Counted from the first letter of the stretch, positions 47,587-56,464 are shown. The stretch: DNA of 64,000 nucleotides from Polaromonas sp. SP1 (GCF_003711205.1 NZ_CP031013.1:2212501-2276500), one strand, 5' to 3'. Numbers and translations are program-made. The notes: a model not told the origin generated them from the sequence alone.

Positions 47587-47593
47587 GTAGGAG
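47587..47593. promoter_or_regulatory. GTAGGAG half-site upstream of the DUF1328 gene
   Basis: The 248-base gap 47454-47701 holds no gene. It contains CTGTAGGAGGGGG, whose GTAGGAG heptamer also occurs at 50209-50215 and, as a 7-2-7 inverted repeat, at 50325-50340. It may be a regulator half-site, or simply a recurring G-rich string. Confidence 0.3.
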
Positions 47594-47701
47594 GGGGCCG
47601 ACAGTTTGTTACGCGAGGGCGTGCGCGGGCGCCGGTGTGGTACAGCGCCGTGAAGGCATTGCATCCCCACGGATGTGCGCGGCCGGCGCCGTGTCAGAGC
47701 G

Positions 47702-49042
47702 TCAGATCGTCTTGGGCAGCACCGCGGAAATCCGTGTGCCGCTGCCCTCGGTGCTGGCCACGGTCAGGCGGCCGCCGGCGGCTTCGACCCGATGCCGCAT
47801 GCCGGCCAGGCCATGGCTGCCCGGTCCGACGTTTTCCACCTTGAAGCCCCGGCCGTTGTCCTTGACCTCGACAGCGATGTAGCTGTCGAAGTTGTGCAGG
47901 CTGATCTCGGCCTGCTTGGCTTCCGCGTACTTGCCCATGTTGGTCAGAGACTCCTGCACGAGCCGGTAGACCGTCAGTTGCGCGGAGCCGCCGAGCTCGA
48001 CCTGTTCCAGGTCGGTGGTGATGGCGATGCCCGAGCGCTCCTCGAACTCGTGCGCCAGGATTTCAAGCGACGCCACCAGGCCCAGGTGCGACAGCGAGGA
48101 CGGCCGCAAGTCCTCGACAATGCGGCGCTTCAGGGCGATCCCGCTGTTGAGCGTGTTGGTCAGGTGCGCCAGCCGCTCGGCGGCTTCCGGCAGGTTGCCC
48201 GCCAGGCGCGACTTCAGACGCGCGACGTCCAGTTTGGCGGCGGTTAAAAGGGCGCCCAGTTCGTCATGCAGCTCGCGCGCCAGGTGGCCGCGTTCGTCTT
48301 CGCGCACATTCTGCAAGTGGGTGGCCAGCTCGGCCAGGTTGGCGGTCCGCTCGCGGACCTGTGTCTCGAGAAAATCGCGCTCTCGCTGCAGCGACTCCTG
48401 CTCGCGCCGGCCGGAGGCAAGCAGCGCCTTGGTTTGCAGCAGGTACATATAGAACGCCAGCAAGCCGGCCAGCGCCATGGTGGCAACGCCGATGCGGGAC
48501 AGCTGCAGCGTGCTCTTGATCTGGACCTGCCCCTGCGCCATTTTGTCGATGCTGCTGGCCGAGAGCTTGGCCGCCTGCTCGCGGATGGCGTCCATGTGCT
48601 CTTTCCCGACGTCCGTGGTCAGCACGAACTTCCAGGCGTCCTCGTTGCCTTCCTTGCGCATGCGCACGCTGAGGTCCATTTCGGCCAGCTTGCGCGAGAC
48701 ATGCCGGGACATCTGGCCGAACTCCGTGAGCTGCTCCGGGTAAGGCGTGAACAGCTGGCGCAGGGTGTCGAGGTTCTGGTCGATATCGGCCAGGGCGGTG
48801 CTGTAAGGCTCCAGGTACCTTGTGTCGCCCGTCAGCAGGTAGCCGCGCTGCCCGGTCTCGGCGTCCAGCACATGCTGCAGCAGTTTGTTGATGGCGCCGC
48901 GGGTCAGCTGGGCCTCTTCAATGGCGGCCGCCGCATCGGTAGACTTGCGAAAACTTGCCTCGTTGATGAAGATAAGGATTGCCGCGGCCAGCACTGCCAG
49001 GGGCAGGCTGATGGCCATTTTGGGGATCGCAAATCGTTTCAC
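47702..49042 (-). CDS. CHASE3-domain sensor histidine kinase (HisKA_3 type)
   Basis: The protein (446 aa from the GTG at 49042, which has ACGGAG upstream; a TTG at 49081 is possible) has an N-terminal membrane segment, a periplasmic CHASE3 domain (AETGQRGYLLTGDTRYLEPY), a second membrane segment near residue 195, a coiled coil, and a HisKA_3 dimerisation domain with the phospho-acceptor His about residue 259 in HLARELHDELG. The HATPase has QESLTN, VKDNGRGF and HGLAGMRHRVEAAGG. Such NarL-type kinases pair with LuxR-type regulators; one is encoded divergently. The signal is unknown. Confidence 0.93.
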   Translation of the reverse strand: MKRFAIPKMAISLPLAVLAAAILIFINEASFRKSTDAAAAIEEAQLTRGAINKLLQHVLDAETGQRGYLLTGDTRYLEPYSTALADIDQNLDTLRQLFTPYPEQLTEFGQMSRHVSRKLAEMDLSVRMRKEGNEDAWKFVLTTDVGKEHMDAIREQAAKLSASSIDKMAQGQVQIKSTLQLSRIGVATMALAGLLAFYMYLLQTKALLASGRREQESLQRERDFLETQVRERTANLAELATHLQNVREDERGHLARELHDELGALLTAAKLDVARLKSRLAGNLPEAAERLAHLTNTLNSGIALKRRIVEDLRPSSLSHLGLVASLEILAHEFEERSGIAITTDLEQVELGGSAQLTVYRLVQESLTNMGKYAEAKQAEISLHNFDSYIAVEVKDNGRGFKVENVGPGSHGLAGMRHRVEAAGGRLTVASTEGSGTRISAVLPKTI

Positions 49043-49104
49043 GGCAAACTCCGTTTGGTACTTCGATGAAGAATTCGTCAATAATGGATGCTGAAAATTA
49101 AAGC

Positions 49105-49124
49105 AGATACCCGTCGGGGTATCT
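49105..49124. promoter_or_regulatory. Perfect inverted repeat between kinase and regulator genes
   Basis: AGATACCC and GGGTATCT are perfect inverted arms separated by four bases (GTCG). The palindrome lies between the two divergent start codons, about 60 bases from each, which suits an autoregulatory operator for the LuxR-type regulator. Confidence 0.5.
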
Positions 49125-49179
49125 CTTTTCGCGGCATTGCCCGCTTGTGTTTATGCAGGCTTTATAGAAAGACAGCGAC

Positions 49180-49812
49180 ATGATCAAAATTGGAATTGTG
49201 GACGACCATGCCATTGTGCGTTCGGGGCTCAAGCAATTTTTCTCCGACCAGGTCGACTTGCGCGTGGTCGGCGAGGCAGGCAGCGGCCGCGAGGCCATAG
49301 ACCTGGTTCGCAATGTCGAGCTGGACATCCTGGTGATGGACTTGTCCATGCCCGGCCAGAGCGGCATTGATGCGCTGGCCATGATCCGGGCGAAAGCGCC
49401 CGACGTCGGAATCCTCATCCTGAGCGGGTACCCCGAAGAGCACTACGCGGTCAACCTGATTCGCCAGGGCGCCAGCGGCTACCTCAACAAGGAATGCGAC
49501 CCCTCCGAAATCGTCGACGCGATCCGCGTGATCTCGCTGGGCAAACGTTACATCACGCCGGCCGTCGCCGAACTGCTGGCGCAGCAATTGAACCGGCCCA
49601 ACGATGTGGCGTCGCATGAGCAGCTGTCCGAGCGGGAGTTCCAGGTGTTCCTCAAACTGGCCAAGGGCGAAACCGCAGGCGACATTGCCAAGGCGCTTTC
49701 GCTGAGCGTGAAAACCGTGAGCACCTACCGCACGCGCGTGATGGAAAAAATGAGTCTTTCGTCCAACAGCGATTTGACCTACTACGCGCTCAAGAACAAG
49801 CTGATCGACTGA
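49180..49812 (+). CDS. NarL/LuxR-type response regulator
   Basis: The 210-aa protein has a receiver domain with the acidic pocket DD at residues 8-9, phospho-acceptor Asp54 in LVMDLSMPGQ, and Lys in LNKECDPSEI; and a C-terminal LuxR helix-turn-helix with LSEREFQVFLKLAKGETAGD and SVKTVSTYRTRVMEKMSL. It is divergent from the CHASE3 kinase and should be its partner. It ends two bases before the convergent receiver-only gene. Confidence 0.95.
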   Translation: MIKIGIVDDHAIVRSGLKQFFSDQVDLRVVGEAGSGREAIDLVRNVELDILVMDLSMPGQSGIDALAMIRAKAPDVGILILSGYPEEHYAVNLIRQGASGYLNKECDPSEIVDAIRVISLGKRYITPAVAELLAQQLNRPNDVASHEQLSEREFQVFLKLAKGETAGDIAKALSLSVKTVSTYRTRVMEKMSLSSNSDLTYYALKNKLID

Positions 49813-49814
49813 TT

Positions 49815-50195
49815 TCAAACGGAAGTGCCGCTCTGCTGGATGCAGTAATCCACCAGGGCGTCAATCTCATTGGATTTATCGAACACGGCATCAACGCCCA
49901 GCTGGGCGCAGCGTTGCCTGATGTCCGCCGTCGCGTAATTGCTCAGCACCACCACCTTCTGCCGCGCGGGGCGGTCCCTGCAGGCGGCCAGCACACCCAG
50001 GCCGCTTCCCTGCTTTAAAAACAGGTCAACAATCGCCAGATCCCAGTTGTCGCGGTTTTCCGTCAGCCAGGCCTTGCCTTCGTTTTCGGTTTCGGCGGTT
50101 CCTACGGCATCAATGCGTGCCAGTTCCTCAAGCGTCCCGATCAGGTTTTCACGAATGGTGGGATTGTCTTCTACGATGTACGTTTTCAGTCTCAC
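49815..50195 (-). CDS. Stand-alone receiver-domain protein
   Basis: The 126-aa protein is one receiver domain with Asp10 and Glu9, phospho-acceptor Asp57 in AIVDLFLKQG, Ser in VVLSNYA and Lys in FDKSNEID. It has no output domain. The start is a GTG at 50195. Such proteins often act as phosphate sinks, intermediates in phosphorelays, or binding switches. It is convergent with the LuxR-type regulator with only two bases between the stops, so antisense effects are possible. The cognate kinase is unknown; the CHASE3 kinase next door is a candidate. Confidence 0.92.
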   Translation of the reverse strand: MRLKTYIVEDNPTIRENLIGTLEELARIDAVGTAETENEGKAWLTENRDNWDLAIVDLFLKQGSGLGVLAACRDRPARQKVVVLSNYATADIRQRCAQLGVDAVFDKSNEIDALVDYCIQQSGTSV

Positions 50196-50561
50196 TGCTC
50201 AGGTCCAGGTAGGAGGCCGCTTGGCTTTCGAAGTATTACGAAAGTCCCAAAAGCTCAAATGTCTCTTGTCACTTAATGTATCTTTCCGTTGGGCTTATTC
50301 TGCCAGCGGCAACGGGCGGCACTTGTAGGAGGACTCCTACGGTGTGAGCCAGGTATGCATACAAATGCACGGATATGGCGTTGTAGGCACATGCTCACAG
50401 CATGTCATGGTGCCTGCCGACTGCCCTGAATGGTTTGTTCGGTGGATATTCAAGGCTCTGCAATTCAGAGCATGTGCGCGGCCGTGAAGCGGTCTTGGCC
50501 CACGCCGGCGATTGGAGAGCAAGTCCCTCAGAGCGGGCTTGAACCATCAGAACGCCAACCC
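50196..50561. other. 366-base non-coding region between receiver-only and AsmA genes
   Basis: I see no credible gene here. The region holds a GTAGGAG near 50209, a CATGCTCACAGCATG inverted repeat near 50388-50402 flanked by GGCAC and GGTGCC, and a 7-2-7 GTAGGAG/CTCCTAC palindrome. It probably contains the promoters of the two divergent genes. Confidence 0.6.
50325..50340. promoter_or_regulatory. GTAGGAG-GA-CTCCTAC inverted repeat
   Basis: Seven-base arms separated by two bases form a palindrome of the 7-2-7 kind that NarL-type regulators prefer, although the sequence is not the NarL consensus. It lies about 130 bases from the receiver-only start and 220 from the AsmA start. Confidence 0.4.
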
Positions 50562-52580
50562 ATGACCAACTCCTCCTCCCGGCCAGTCCTTCTCAAGAGA
50601 ATTCTTGCCGGTGTGGCGGCCTTGCTTGTTGTATTGGTGTTGGTAATCGCCTTTTTCCCGTGGGACGCCATGCGCGGGCCCATCAACCGTTATGTATCCG
50701 ACCAGCTTGGTCGGCGGTTTGAAATCACGCGCCATCTGTCGGTAGACCTGGGGCGAACCGTAACGGTCCGGGCCGATGGAATCGAGCTTGCCAATCCCGA
50801 GTGGGCGCGCAAGCCATATCTTGTCAAGGCGACCGCCGCCGAATTTGATATCAAGCTCTTTCCTCTTCTGGCAGGGCGCGTTGAGATTCCCCGTATTGCA
50901 CTGACTGAGCCGGAGATCGGCTTGCAGATAGAGCCCGACGGCAGGCGTACCTGGGCGTTGTCGCGCGACACCTCGGATGAGGGAGCCGTTCCGCGAATCG
51001 ATGCCCTGCTGATCGACCGGGGCACGCTTGACTACGAAGCCGCCGCCCAGGGCGCGAACATCAATGTGCAGTTTTCCCTTGCACAGGAAGCCAAGGGCGA
51101 GTTGCCCTTGAGCTACAAGGCGAACGGTAAATGGAAGAACGAACCCTTCAGCGCCAGCGGGCGCACCGGCGGCGTATTGCAGTTGAGCAAGGATCTCGAA
51201 GCGCCTTTTCCGATAGAAGTGAGTGCCGTTGCCGGAAGAACGAGCCTGAAAGCCAAAGGAACGATTGCGAATTTGGCCGACCTTGCCGGCATCGATGCAA
51301 CCTTCGATTTGCAGGGCCGCAACCTGGAAGAGCTTTACAAATTGCTGGGCGTTGTGCTGCCGTCGACGCCGCCCTACAAGCTGCGCGGCAAGCTGGCCAG
51401 GCACGGCAAGGTGTGGGCCGCCAGCCAGATACAGGGAACGCTGGGCAGTTCCGACCTCAGCGGTGCACTGAGCTACGACCAGTCGGCCGCCATACCTCTT
51501 TTGTCGGGCAAGGTGCAATCCCGCCTGCTCGATTTCGCCGATCTCGCGCCGGTGATCGGCCTGCCGCCTCCGGCGGGGCCCACGCAGACAAGTGGCTCGG
51601 CAGCTTCAACGGGCGGCAGCCAAGCCGCACCGGTGAAGAAGGTCAAGGCGGCACCGTCCACGCGCAAGGTGCTGCCGGTCGCAACACTGGATGTCACGCG
51701 GCTCAAGGCCATGAATGCCGATGTTGTCTATTCGGCGGCTGACATTCGCCATGTGGAAGTTCTGCCGCTGGACAAGGGTAGCGTTCACGTCAAGATCAAT
51801 GCCGGTGTGATGCAGCTCGAGCCGATTTCGCTGGGGATTGCGGGCGGCACGGTAGCGGGCAGCATCCGTGTTGATGCCAATGTGATGCCGGCGGCCTTCA
51901 CCACGCGGCTGGATGTGCGCGCCGTGCAACTCAACAAGCTGTTCCCGGCGGTGGAAACCAGCAAGAGCAGCCTTGGCAAAATCAGCGGGCAGTTTGACCT
52001 GAAAGGCCGGGGAAATTCCGTGGCGCAAATGCTGGGGTCCGCCTCCGGCGACATGGCTGTCTTGATGGGCAAGGGAGAGATGAGCAACATCCTTCTCGAA
52101 TTCATGGGCCTGGATGGCGGCGAGGTCATCAAATTCCTGGTGCGGGGCGACCGCAACGTGCGTTTGCGCTGCGCTGCTGCCGCTTTTGGTGTGAACCAGG
52201 GGTTGATGACAAGCAAGACCATCGTGCTCGACACCGCCGACACCGTGATCAATGGGCGCGGAACCATCAGCCTGGCCAACGAAACACTGGACCTGATCCT
52301 GGATCCGGCGCCCAAGGATCAAAGCATCCTGAGCTTCAGGTCGCCGCTGAGGATTAGCGGTACTTTTGCCTCCCCGAGCGCCGGCCCCGACAAGGGAGCC
52401 CTGGCCGGCCGGGCCGGTGTGGCGATAGCGTTGGGAATCCTGAACCCCTTGCTCGCACTTGCCGCCACGATCGAAACCGGGCCGGGTCAGGATGAAAATT
52501 GTTCGGCCATTCTGGCCAAGGCGACATCGGCCGGTGTGTCGGGTGTGGCTTCTCGCATCCCTGCATCGGCCACGCGCTAG
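50562..52580 (+). CDS. AsmA family protein
   Basis: The 672-aa protein starts with one membrane anchor (LLKRILAGVAALLVVLVLVI) and continues as an AsmA-type chain: an N-terminal chorein-like part with GRRFEITRHLSVDLGRTVTV and PRIALTEPEIGLQIEPDGRR, a central beta-rich region with a Pro/Ser/Ala linker near residues 340-365, and a C-terminal AsmA_2-like part with GNSVAQMLGSASGDMAVLMG. AsmA proteins form periplasmic bridges that are thought to move phospholipids between membranes. It may form part of the envelope island here, though it has its own upstream region. Confidence 0.88.
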   Translation: MTNSSSRPVLLKRILAGVAALLVVLVLVIAFFPWDAMRGPINRYVSDQLGRRFEITRHLSVDLGRTVTVRADGIELANPEWARKPYLVKATAAEFDIKLFPLLAGRVEIPRIALTEPEIGLQIEPDGRRTWALSRDTSDEGAVPRIDALLIDRGTLDYEAAAQGANINVQFSLAQEAKGELPLSYKANGKWKNEPFSASGRTGGVLQLSKDLEAPFPIEVSAVAGRTSLKAKGTIANLADLAGIDATFDLQGRNLEELYKLLGVVLPSTPPYKLRGKLARHGKVWAASQIQGTLGSSDLSGALSYDQSAAIPLLSGKVQSRLLDFADLAPVIGLPPPAGPTQTSGSAASTGGSQAAPVKKVKAAPSTRKVLPVATLDVTRLKAMNADVVYSAADIRHVEVLPLDKGSVHVKINAGVMQLEPISLGIAGGTVAGSIRVDANVMPAAFTTRLDVRAVQLNKLFPAVETSKSSLGKISGQFDLKGRGNSVAQMLGSASGDMAVLMGKGEMSNILLEFMGLDGGEVIKFLVRGDRNVRLRCAAAAFGVNQGLMTSKTIVLDTADTVINGRGTISLANETLDLILDPAPKDQSILSFRSPLRISGTFASPSAGPDKGALAGRAGVAIALGILNPLLALAATIETGPGQDENCSAILAKATSAGVSGVASRIPASATR

Positions 52581-52595
52581 AGCTTGCGGCGCGGG

Positions 52596-53369
52596 TCAGC
52601 CCGCGTGTGGATGTCCGGCGTGGCCGCTGCCGCAGACGGCGCATGCCGTGTTCCGCGTCAGCCTCATCTCGCTCCACTCCATGCTTTTGGCTTCGAGCAT
52701 CAGCAGCCGGCCGGCCAGGGATGGTTCCACGCCGCAGATCAGCTTGAGGGCCTCCGCCGCCTGTGTGCTTCCGATGATGCCGACCAGGGGCGCAAACACA
52801 CCCATGGTGGCGCACTGCGTTTCTTCCAGCAGGTCCGACTCCGGAAATACGCATGCATAGCACGGTGACTCTTCTCTAGATGCGTCGTAGACCGACACCT
52901 GGCCGTCAAAACGGATGGCGGCGCCCGAGACCAGCGGTTTGCAATGCTTCACGCAGGCGCGATTGATCGCGTGGCGGGTGGCAAAGTTGTCGGTGCAGTC
53001 GAGCACCAGGTCGGCGCCTTGGACCAAGCGGTCCAGCAGGGCGTTTTCGGCGCGTTCTGTCACGGCGGTTACCTTAACGTCAGGATTGATCGCTGCGATA
53101 GCCTGCCGCGCCGAGTCGGCCTTGTATTCATTGACGCGGGCCAGGTTGTGGGCGATTTGCCGCTGGAGGTTGGTCGCATCCACCCGATCGTGGTCGACGA
53201 GGGTGATGTGGCCGACGCCGGCGCTGCCAAGGTAGAGCGCGACAGGTGAGCCGAGCCCACCCGCACCGACGATCAGCACATGCGCGTTGAGGAGTTTTTC
53301 CTGGCCTTCAATGCCGACCTCGTCGAGCAGGATGTGCCGGGAATAGCGAAGCAGCTGGTCGTCGTTCAT
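52596..53369 (-). CDS. moeB: MoeB/ThiF family adenylyltransferase
   Basis: The 257-aa protein activates the C-terminus of a ubiquitin-like sulfur carrier (MoaD or ThiS) by adenylation. The nucleotide loop is VGAGGLGSPVALYLGSAGVG, Arg/Asp residues follow in VDHDRVDATNLQRQ, and two CxxC pairs (CYAC and CAVC) form the zinc site. No rhodanese domain is fused. MoeB and ThiF cannot be separated firmly without comparison; both are called from this pattern. It lies in a conserved block moeB-ctpA-gpmA on the minus strand. Confidence 0.88.
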   Translation of the reverse strand: MNDDQLLRYSRHILLDEVGIEGQEKLLNAHVLIVGAGGLGSPVALYLGSAGVGHITLVDHDRVDATNLQRQIAHNLARVNEYKADSARQAIAAINPDVKVTAVTERAENALLDRLVQGADLVLDCTDNFATRHAINRACVKHCKPLVSGAAIRFDGQVSVYDASREESPCYACVFPESDLLEETQCATMGVFAPLVGIIGSTQAAEALKLICGVEPSLAGRLLMLEAKSMEWSEMRLTRNTACAVCGSGHAGHPHAG

Positions 53370-53430
53370 GAAGGAAAAGCGGGGCGGCCGCGCAAGGCGG
53401 GCGCCCCGGGGGCTTGGGCGCTATCGCGGC

Positions 53431-54870
53431 CTAGTTTTCTTTTTTCTCGTTTTTGGGCTCAACCACGGCGGTCTTGCTGACCAGCACGGGCCGGCCCTTG
53501 AGCTTGTTGATCGCCTGGGCCAACTGAAAGTCCTTGTCGCTGCCCAGCTCAGGCGGACGGCGTTGTTCAGGCGTCTTCTTGGCTTCTTCTTCCAGCCGCT
53601 TCAAGGCTTCCTCGCGGGCCTTTTCACGGCCGGCGTCCTTGACTTCGGCGCCCTGGCCGCTGTTGAGGTGTTTCTCAAGATCGGCTTCACGGGTGCGCAG
53701 GGCGGCAAAAGGGCTGCCCTCGGCGGTTTCGTCCACCATCACGTCGGGCACAATGCCGCGCGCCTGGATGGATTTTCCGCTGGGCGTGAAGTAACGCGCT
53801 GTGGTGAGCTTCAGGCCGGTGTCCGGGCCCAGCGGCCGCACGGTCTGCACCGAGCCCTTGCCGAAGGTCTGGTTGCCCATGATGGTGGCGCGCTTGTAAT
53901 CCTGCAGCGCGCCCGCCACGATCTCGCTGGCCGAGGCCGAGCCTTCGTTGACCAGCACGACCAGGGGAACGTTCTTCACCGCTGCCGGCAGGCGCTTGAG
54001 CGGGTCGGCGCCGTTGCGGCGCAGGTAGAACTCGGGCGCAGCCTTGTAGGTGAACTTGCTTTCAGCCAGCTGGCCGTTGGTCGACACCACGGTGACGTTT
54101 TCAGGCAAGAAGACAGCCGACACCGCGACAGCCGCATCCAGCAGGCCGCCCGGGTCATTGCGCAGGTCCAGCACCAAGCCCTTGAGGTTCGGCTCCTGCT
54201 TGTAAATCTGCTCAAGCTTGGTGACGAAGTCCTCGACGGTGCGTTCCTGGAACTGGCTCAGGCGGACCCAGGCATAACCGGGCTCGACCACCTTGCTGCG
54301 CACCGACTGCGTGCGGATTTCTTCGCGCGTGATCGTGACGGGGAAAGTGCGGTTCTCGTCCTTGCGGAAGATGGTGAGCGTCACCTTGGCCTTGGGCTCG
54401 CCGCGCATTCTCTTGACGGCTTCGTTGAGCGTGAGGCCCTTGACGGGGGTGTCGTCAATGCGGGTGATCAGGTCGTTGGGCTTGAGGCCGGCGCGGTCGG
54501 CCGGGGAGCCTTCGATCGGCGAGACGACCTTGACCAGGCCGTCTTCCTGGGTGATTTCGATGCCGACGCCGACAAAACGGCCGCTCGTGCCTTCGCGGAA
54601 TTCCTTGTAGGACTTCTTGTCGAAGTAGACCGAGTGCGGATCCAGGCTGGCCACCATGCCGGAAATGGCGTCGGTGATGAGCTTTTTCTCGTCCACCGGT
54701 TCGACATAGTCGGTTTTAACCATGCCGAAAACGGCGGCGAGCTGCTGCAGCTCTTCCAGCGGCAGCGGCGCAAGACCGGCGCGGGCCACGGCTTGCAGCT
54801 GCACAGTGGTGAGGGCTCCCGCCACGGCACCGATTGAAATCCAGCCTGCTATCTTGAGCTTCTGACCCAT
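53431..54870 (-). CDS. ctpA: C-terminal processing peptidase, S41 family (CtpA)
   Basis: The 479-aa protein is a periplasmic or membrane-anchored S41 protease: an N-terminal signal/anchor (IAGWISIGAVAGALTTVQL), a PDZ domain (about residues 95-170, with DRAGLKPNDLITRID), and the catalytic Ser in VNEGSASASEIVAGAL and Lys in GNQTFGKGSVQTV. Such proteases trim exported proteins and can act on peptidoglycan hydrolases. The C-terminus past residue 400 is charged and repetitive. gpmA lies upstream on the same strand. Assignment is strong at family level. Confidence 0.94.
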   Translation of the reverse strand: MGQKLKIAGWISIGAVAGALTTVQLQAVARAGLAPLPLEELQQLAAVFGMVKTDYVEPVDEKKLITDAISGMVASLDPHSVYFDKKSYKEFREGTSGRFVGVGIEITQEDGLVKVVSPIEGSPADRAGLKPNDLITRIDDTPVKGLTLNEAVKRMRGEPKAKVTLTIFRKDENRTFPVTITREEIRTQSVRSKVVEPGYAWVRLSQFQERTVEDFVTKLEQIYKQEPNLKGLVLDLRNDPGGLLDAAVAVSAVFLPENVTVVSTNGQLAESKFTYKAAPEFYLRRNGADPLKRLPAAVKNVPLVVLVNEGSASASEIVAGALQDYKRATIMGNQTFGKGSVQTVRPLGPDTGLKLTTARYFTPSGKSIQARGIVPDVMVDETAEGSPFAALRTREADLEKHLNSGQGAEVKDAGREKAREEALKRLEEEAKKTPEQRRPPELGSDKDFQLAQAINKLKGRPVLVSKTAVVEPKNEKKEN

Positions 54871-55042
54871 AGAAAATACCTTCGTTAACCTGTTGGGGAA
54901 CCCTTGCTCCCCCTATGTGAAGCAATATACACCTTGGAGAAAGGCCAAGTGCCACAGTTCCGCCAATCGGCGCCGCTTGTGCCGCAAATGCGCCAAAAGC
55001 TGCTGTTTTTACAGCACCTTTACAGAAAAAGCAGGGGATCGC

Positions 55043-55786
55043 TCAAGCCTTGCCCTGTGCGCCGACGGCGGCAGCCGCCTTGGCCGCGGCTTCGCTGTCG
55101 CCCAGGTAGTAATGGCGCAGCGGTTTGAGGTCCGCGTCCAGTTCATAGACCAGCGGAATGCCGTTGGGGATATTCAGGCCGACGATGTCCTGGTCCGAGA
55201 TGTTGTCCAGGTACTTCACCAGGGCCCGGATGGAGTTGCCGTGGGCTGCCACCACGATGCGCTTGCCGGCCTTGATGGCGGGCGCCATCGACTCGTTCCA
55301 GAAGGGCAGGACGCGGTCCACGGTGTCTTTGAGGCACTCGGTCAGCGGCACCTCGCCGGGCTGCAATTTGGCATATCGCGGGTCGCCGCGTTCGCTGCGC
55401 GCGTCGTTGGCGTCCAGCGGCGGGGGCGGGGTGTCGTAGCTGCGGCGCCAGACCAGCACCTGCTCGTCGCCGAATTTTTTGGCCGTTTCGGCCTTGTTCA
55501 GCCCTTGCAGGGCGCCGTAATGCCGCTCGTTGAGGCGCCAGCTGTGCACCACGGGCAGCCAGGTGCGGTCCATTTCGTCCAGCGTGTGCCAGAGCGTACG
55601 GGTCGCGCGCTTGAGCACGCTGGTGTAGGCCACATCAAAGTCATACCCCTCGGCTTTGAGCAGTTTCCCGGCATTTTTGGCCTGGGTGACGCCGGTTTCC
55701 GTCAGGTCGACATCCGTCCAGCCGGTGAAGCGGTTTTCAAGGTTCCAGGTCGATTCGCCGTGGCGGATAAGCACGAGTTTGTACAT
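55043..55786 (-). CDS. gpmA: 2,3-Bisphosphoglycerate-dependent phosphoglycerate mutase
   Basis: GpmA interconverts 3- and 2-phosphoglycerate in glycolysis. The 247-aa protein has the phospho-His motif [18 protein letters not shown] and [30 protein letters not shown] with the second His, and the normal length of dPGM. It is divergent from the rhodanese gene. Its 5' leader is pyrimidine-rich because of the purine-rich plus-strand tract at 55788-55851. Confidence 0.97.
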   Translation of the reverse strand: MYKLVLIRHGESTWNLENRFTGWTDVDLTETGVTQAKNAGKLLKAEGYDFDVAYTSVLKRATRTLWHTLDEMDRTWLPVVHSWRLNERHYGALQGLNKAETAKKFGDEQVLVWRRSYDTPPPPLDANDARSERGDPRYAKLQPGEVPLTECLKDTVDRVLPFWNESMAPAIKAGKRIVVAAHGNSIRALVKYLDNISDQDIVGLNIPNGIPLVYELDADLKPLRHYYLGDSEAAAKAAAAVGAQGKA

Positions 55787-55787
55787 G

Positions 55788-55851
55788 ATGGGGAAGGAGG
55801 AGAGTGGAAAAAAAGGAGGAAAAAGGGAGAAAAAAGGGGAATAGGGAGGGG
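55788..55851. other. Homopurine tract in the gpmA leader
   Basis: The plus strand from just outside the gpmA start is almost only G and A for about 60 bases (for example GGAAGGAGGAGAG, GGAAAAAAAGGAGG, AGGGAGAAAAAAGGGGAA). A homopurine-homopyrimidine run of this length can adopt triplex structure. A similar tract precedes proS. Confidence 0.6.
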
Positions 55852-55932
55852 CGCCGGCGGGGCGTTTTCTCCCGCCATTCTAAAATCATGGGTTCGCTGA
55901 AAAAGCGCTCCAAGACACACAAAGGGTATACC

Positions 55933-56343
55933 GTGAAATTTCTGATCGACAACTGGATGCTGATTTCGATAGCGATCGCCTCGGGCGGCATGCTGATTTG
56001 GCCCATGGTTTCGGGCGCCATGAACGCCGGCGCGCTCACGGCCAGCGGCGCCGTGCAGCTGATCAACCGCGAAAAAGCCGTGGTGGTGGATGTCAGCGAG
56101 GCTGACGAATTTGCCGCCGGCCACGTGACGGGCGCCAAAAACGTGCCTTTCAGCGAGCTGGAAGGCAAACTCCCCGCCACCGTCAAAAACAAGGCTTTGC
56201 CGCTGATTTTGGTGTGCGCCACGGGTGCGCGCGCCGGCCGCGCCGTCGCCGTGGCCAAAAAGCTCGGCTACGAGCAGGCCCAATCACTGGGCGGCGGGCT
56301 TAAAGCCTGGAAAGAGGCTAACCTGCCTCTTGAGAAGGCCTGA
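55933..56343 (+). CDS. Membrane-anchored rhodanese-domain protein (YibN-like)
   Basis: The GTG at 55933 gives VKFLIDNWMLISIAIASGGM, the usual start of this family with one membrane segment, and 136 aa in all. The rhodanese domain follows with VVVDVSEADEFAAGHVTGAK and the active-site loop ILVCATGARAGRA, where the Cys carries persulfide. YibN-type proteins lie beside grxC, secB and gpsA in many proteobacteria, as here. The natural acceptor of sulfur is unknown. A start at the ATG at 55888 is possible. Confidence 0.88.
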   Translation: MKFLIDNWMLISIAIASGGMLIWPMVSGAMNAGALTASGAVQLINREKAVVVDVSEADEFAAGHVTGAKNVPFSELEGKLPATVKNKALPLILVCATGARAGRAVAVAKKLGYEQAQSLGGGLKAWKEANLPLEKA

Positions 56344-56464
56344 TCCGGCCTTTGCCACTGATTCGGCACTGGCCGGGCCCGGCGGGCATGAAAGCTGCTG
56401 GTTCTCGCGTCACCTGCCTTCCGCGCCGGGCTTTATGCCGGGCCGGCCCCCCCCGGAGAACCCC

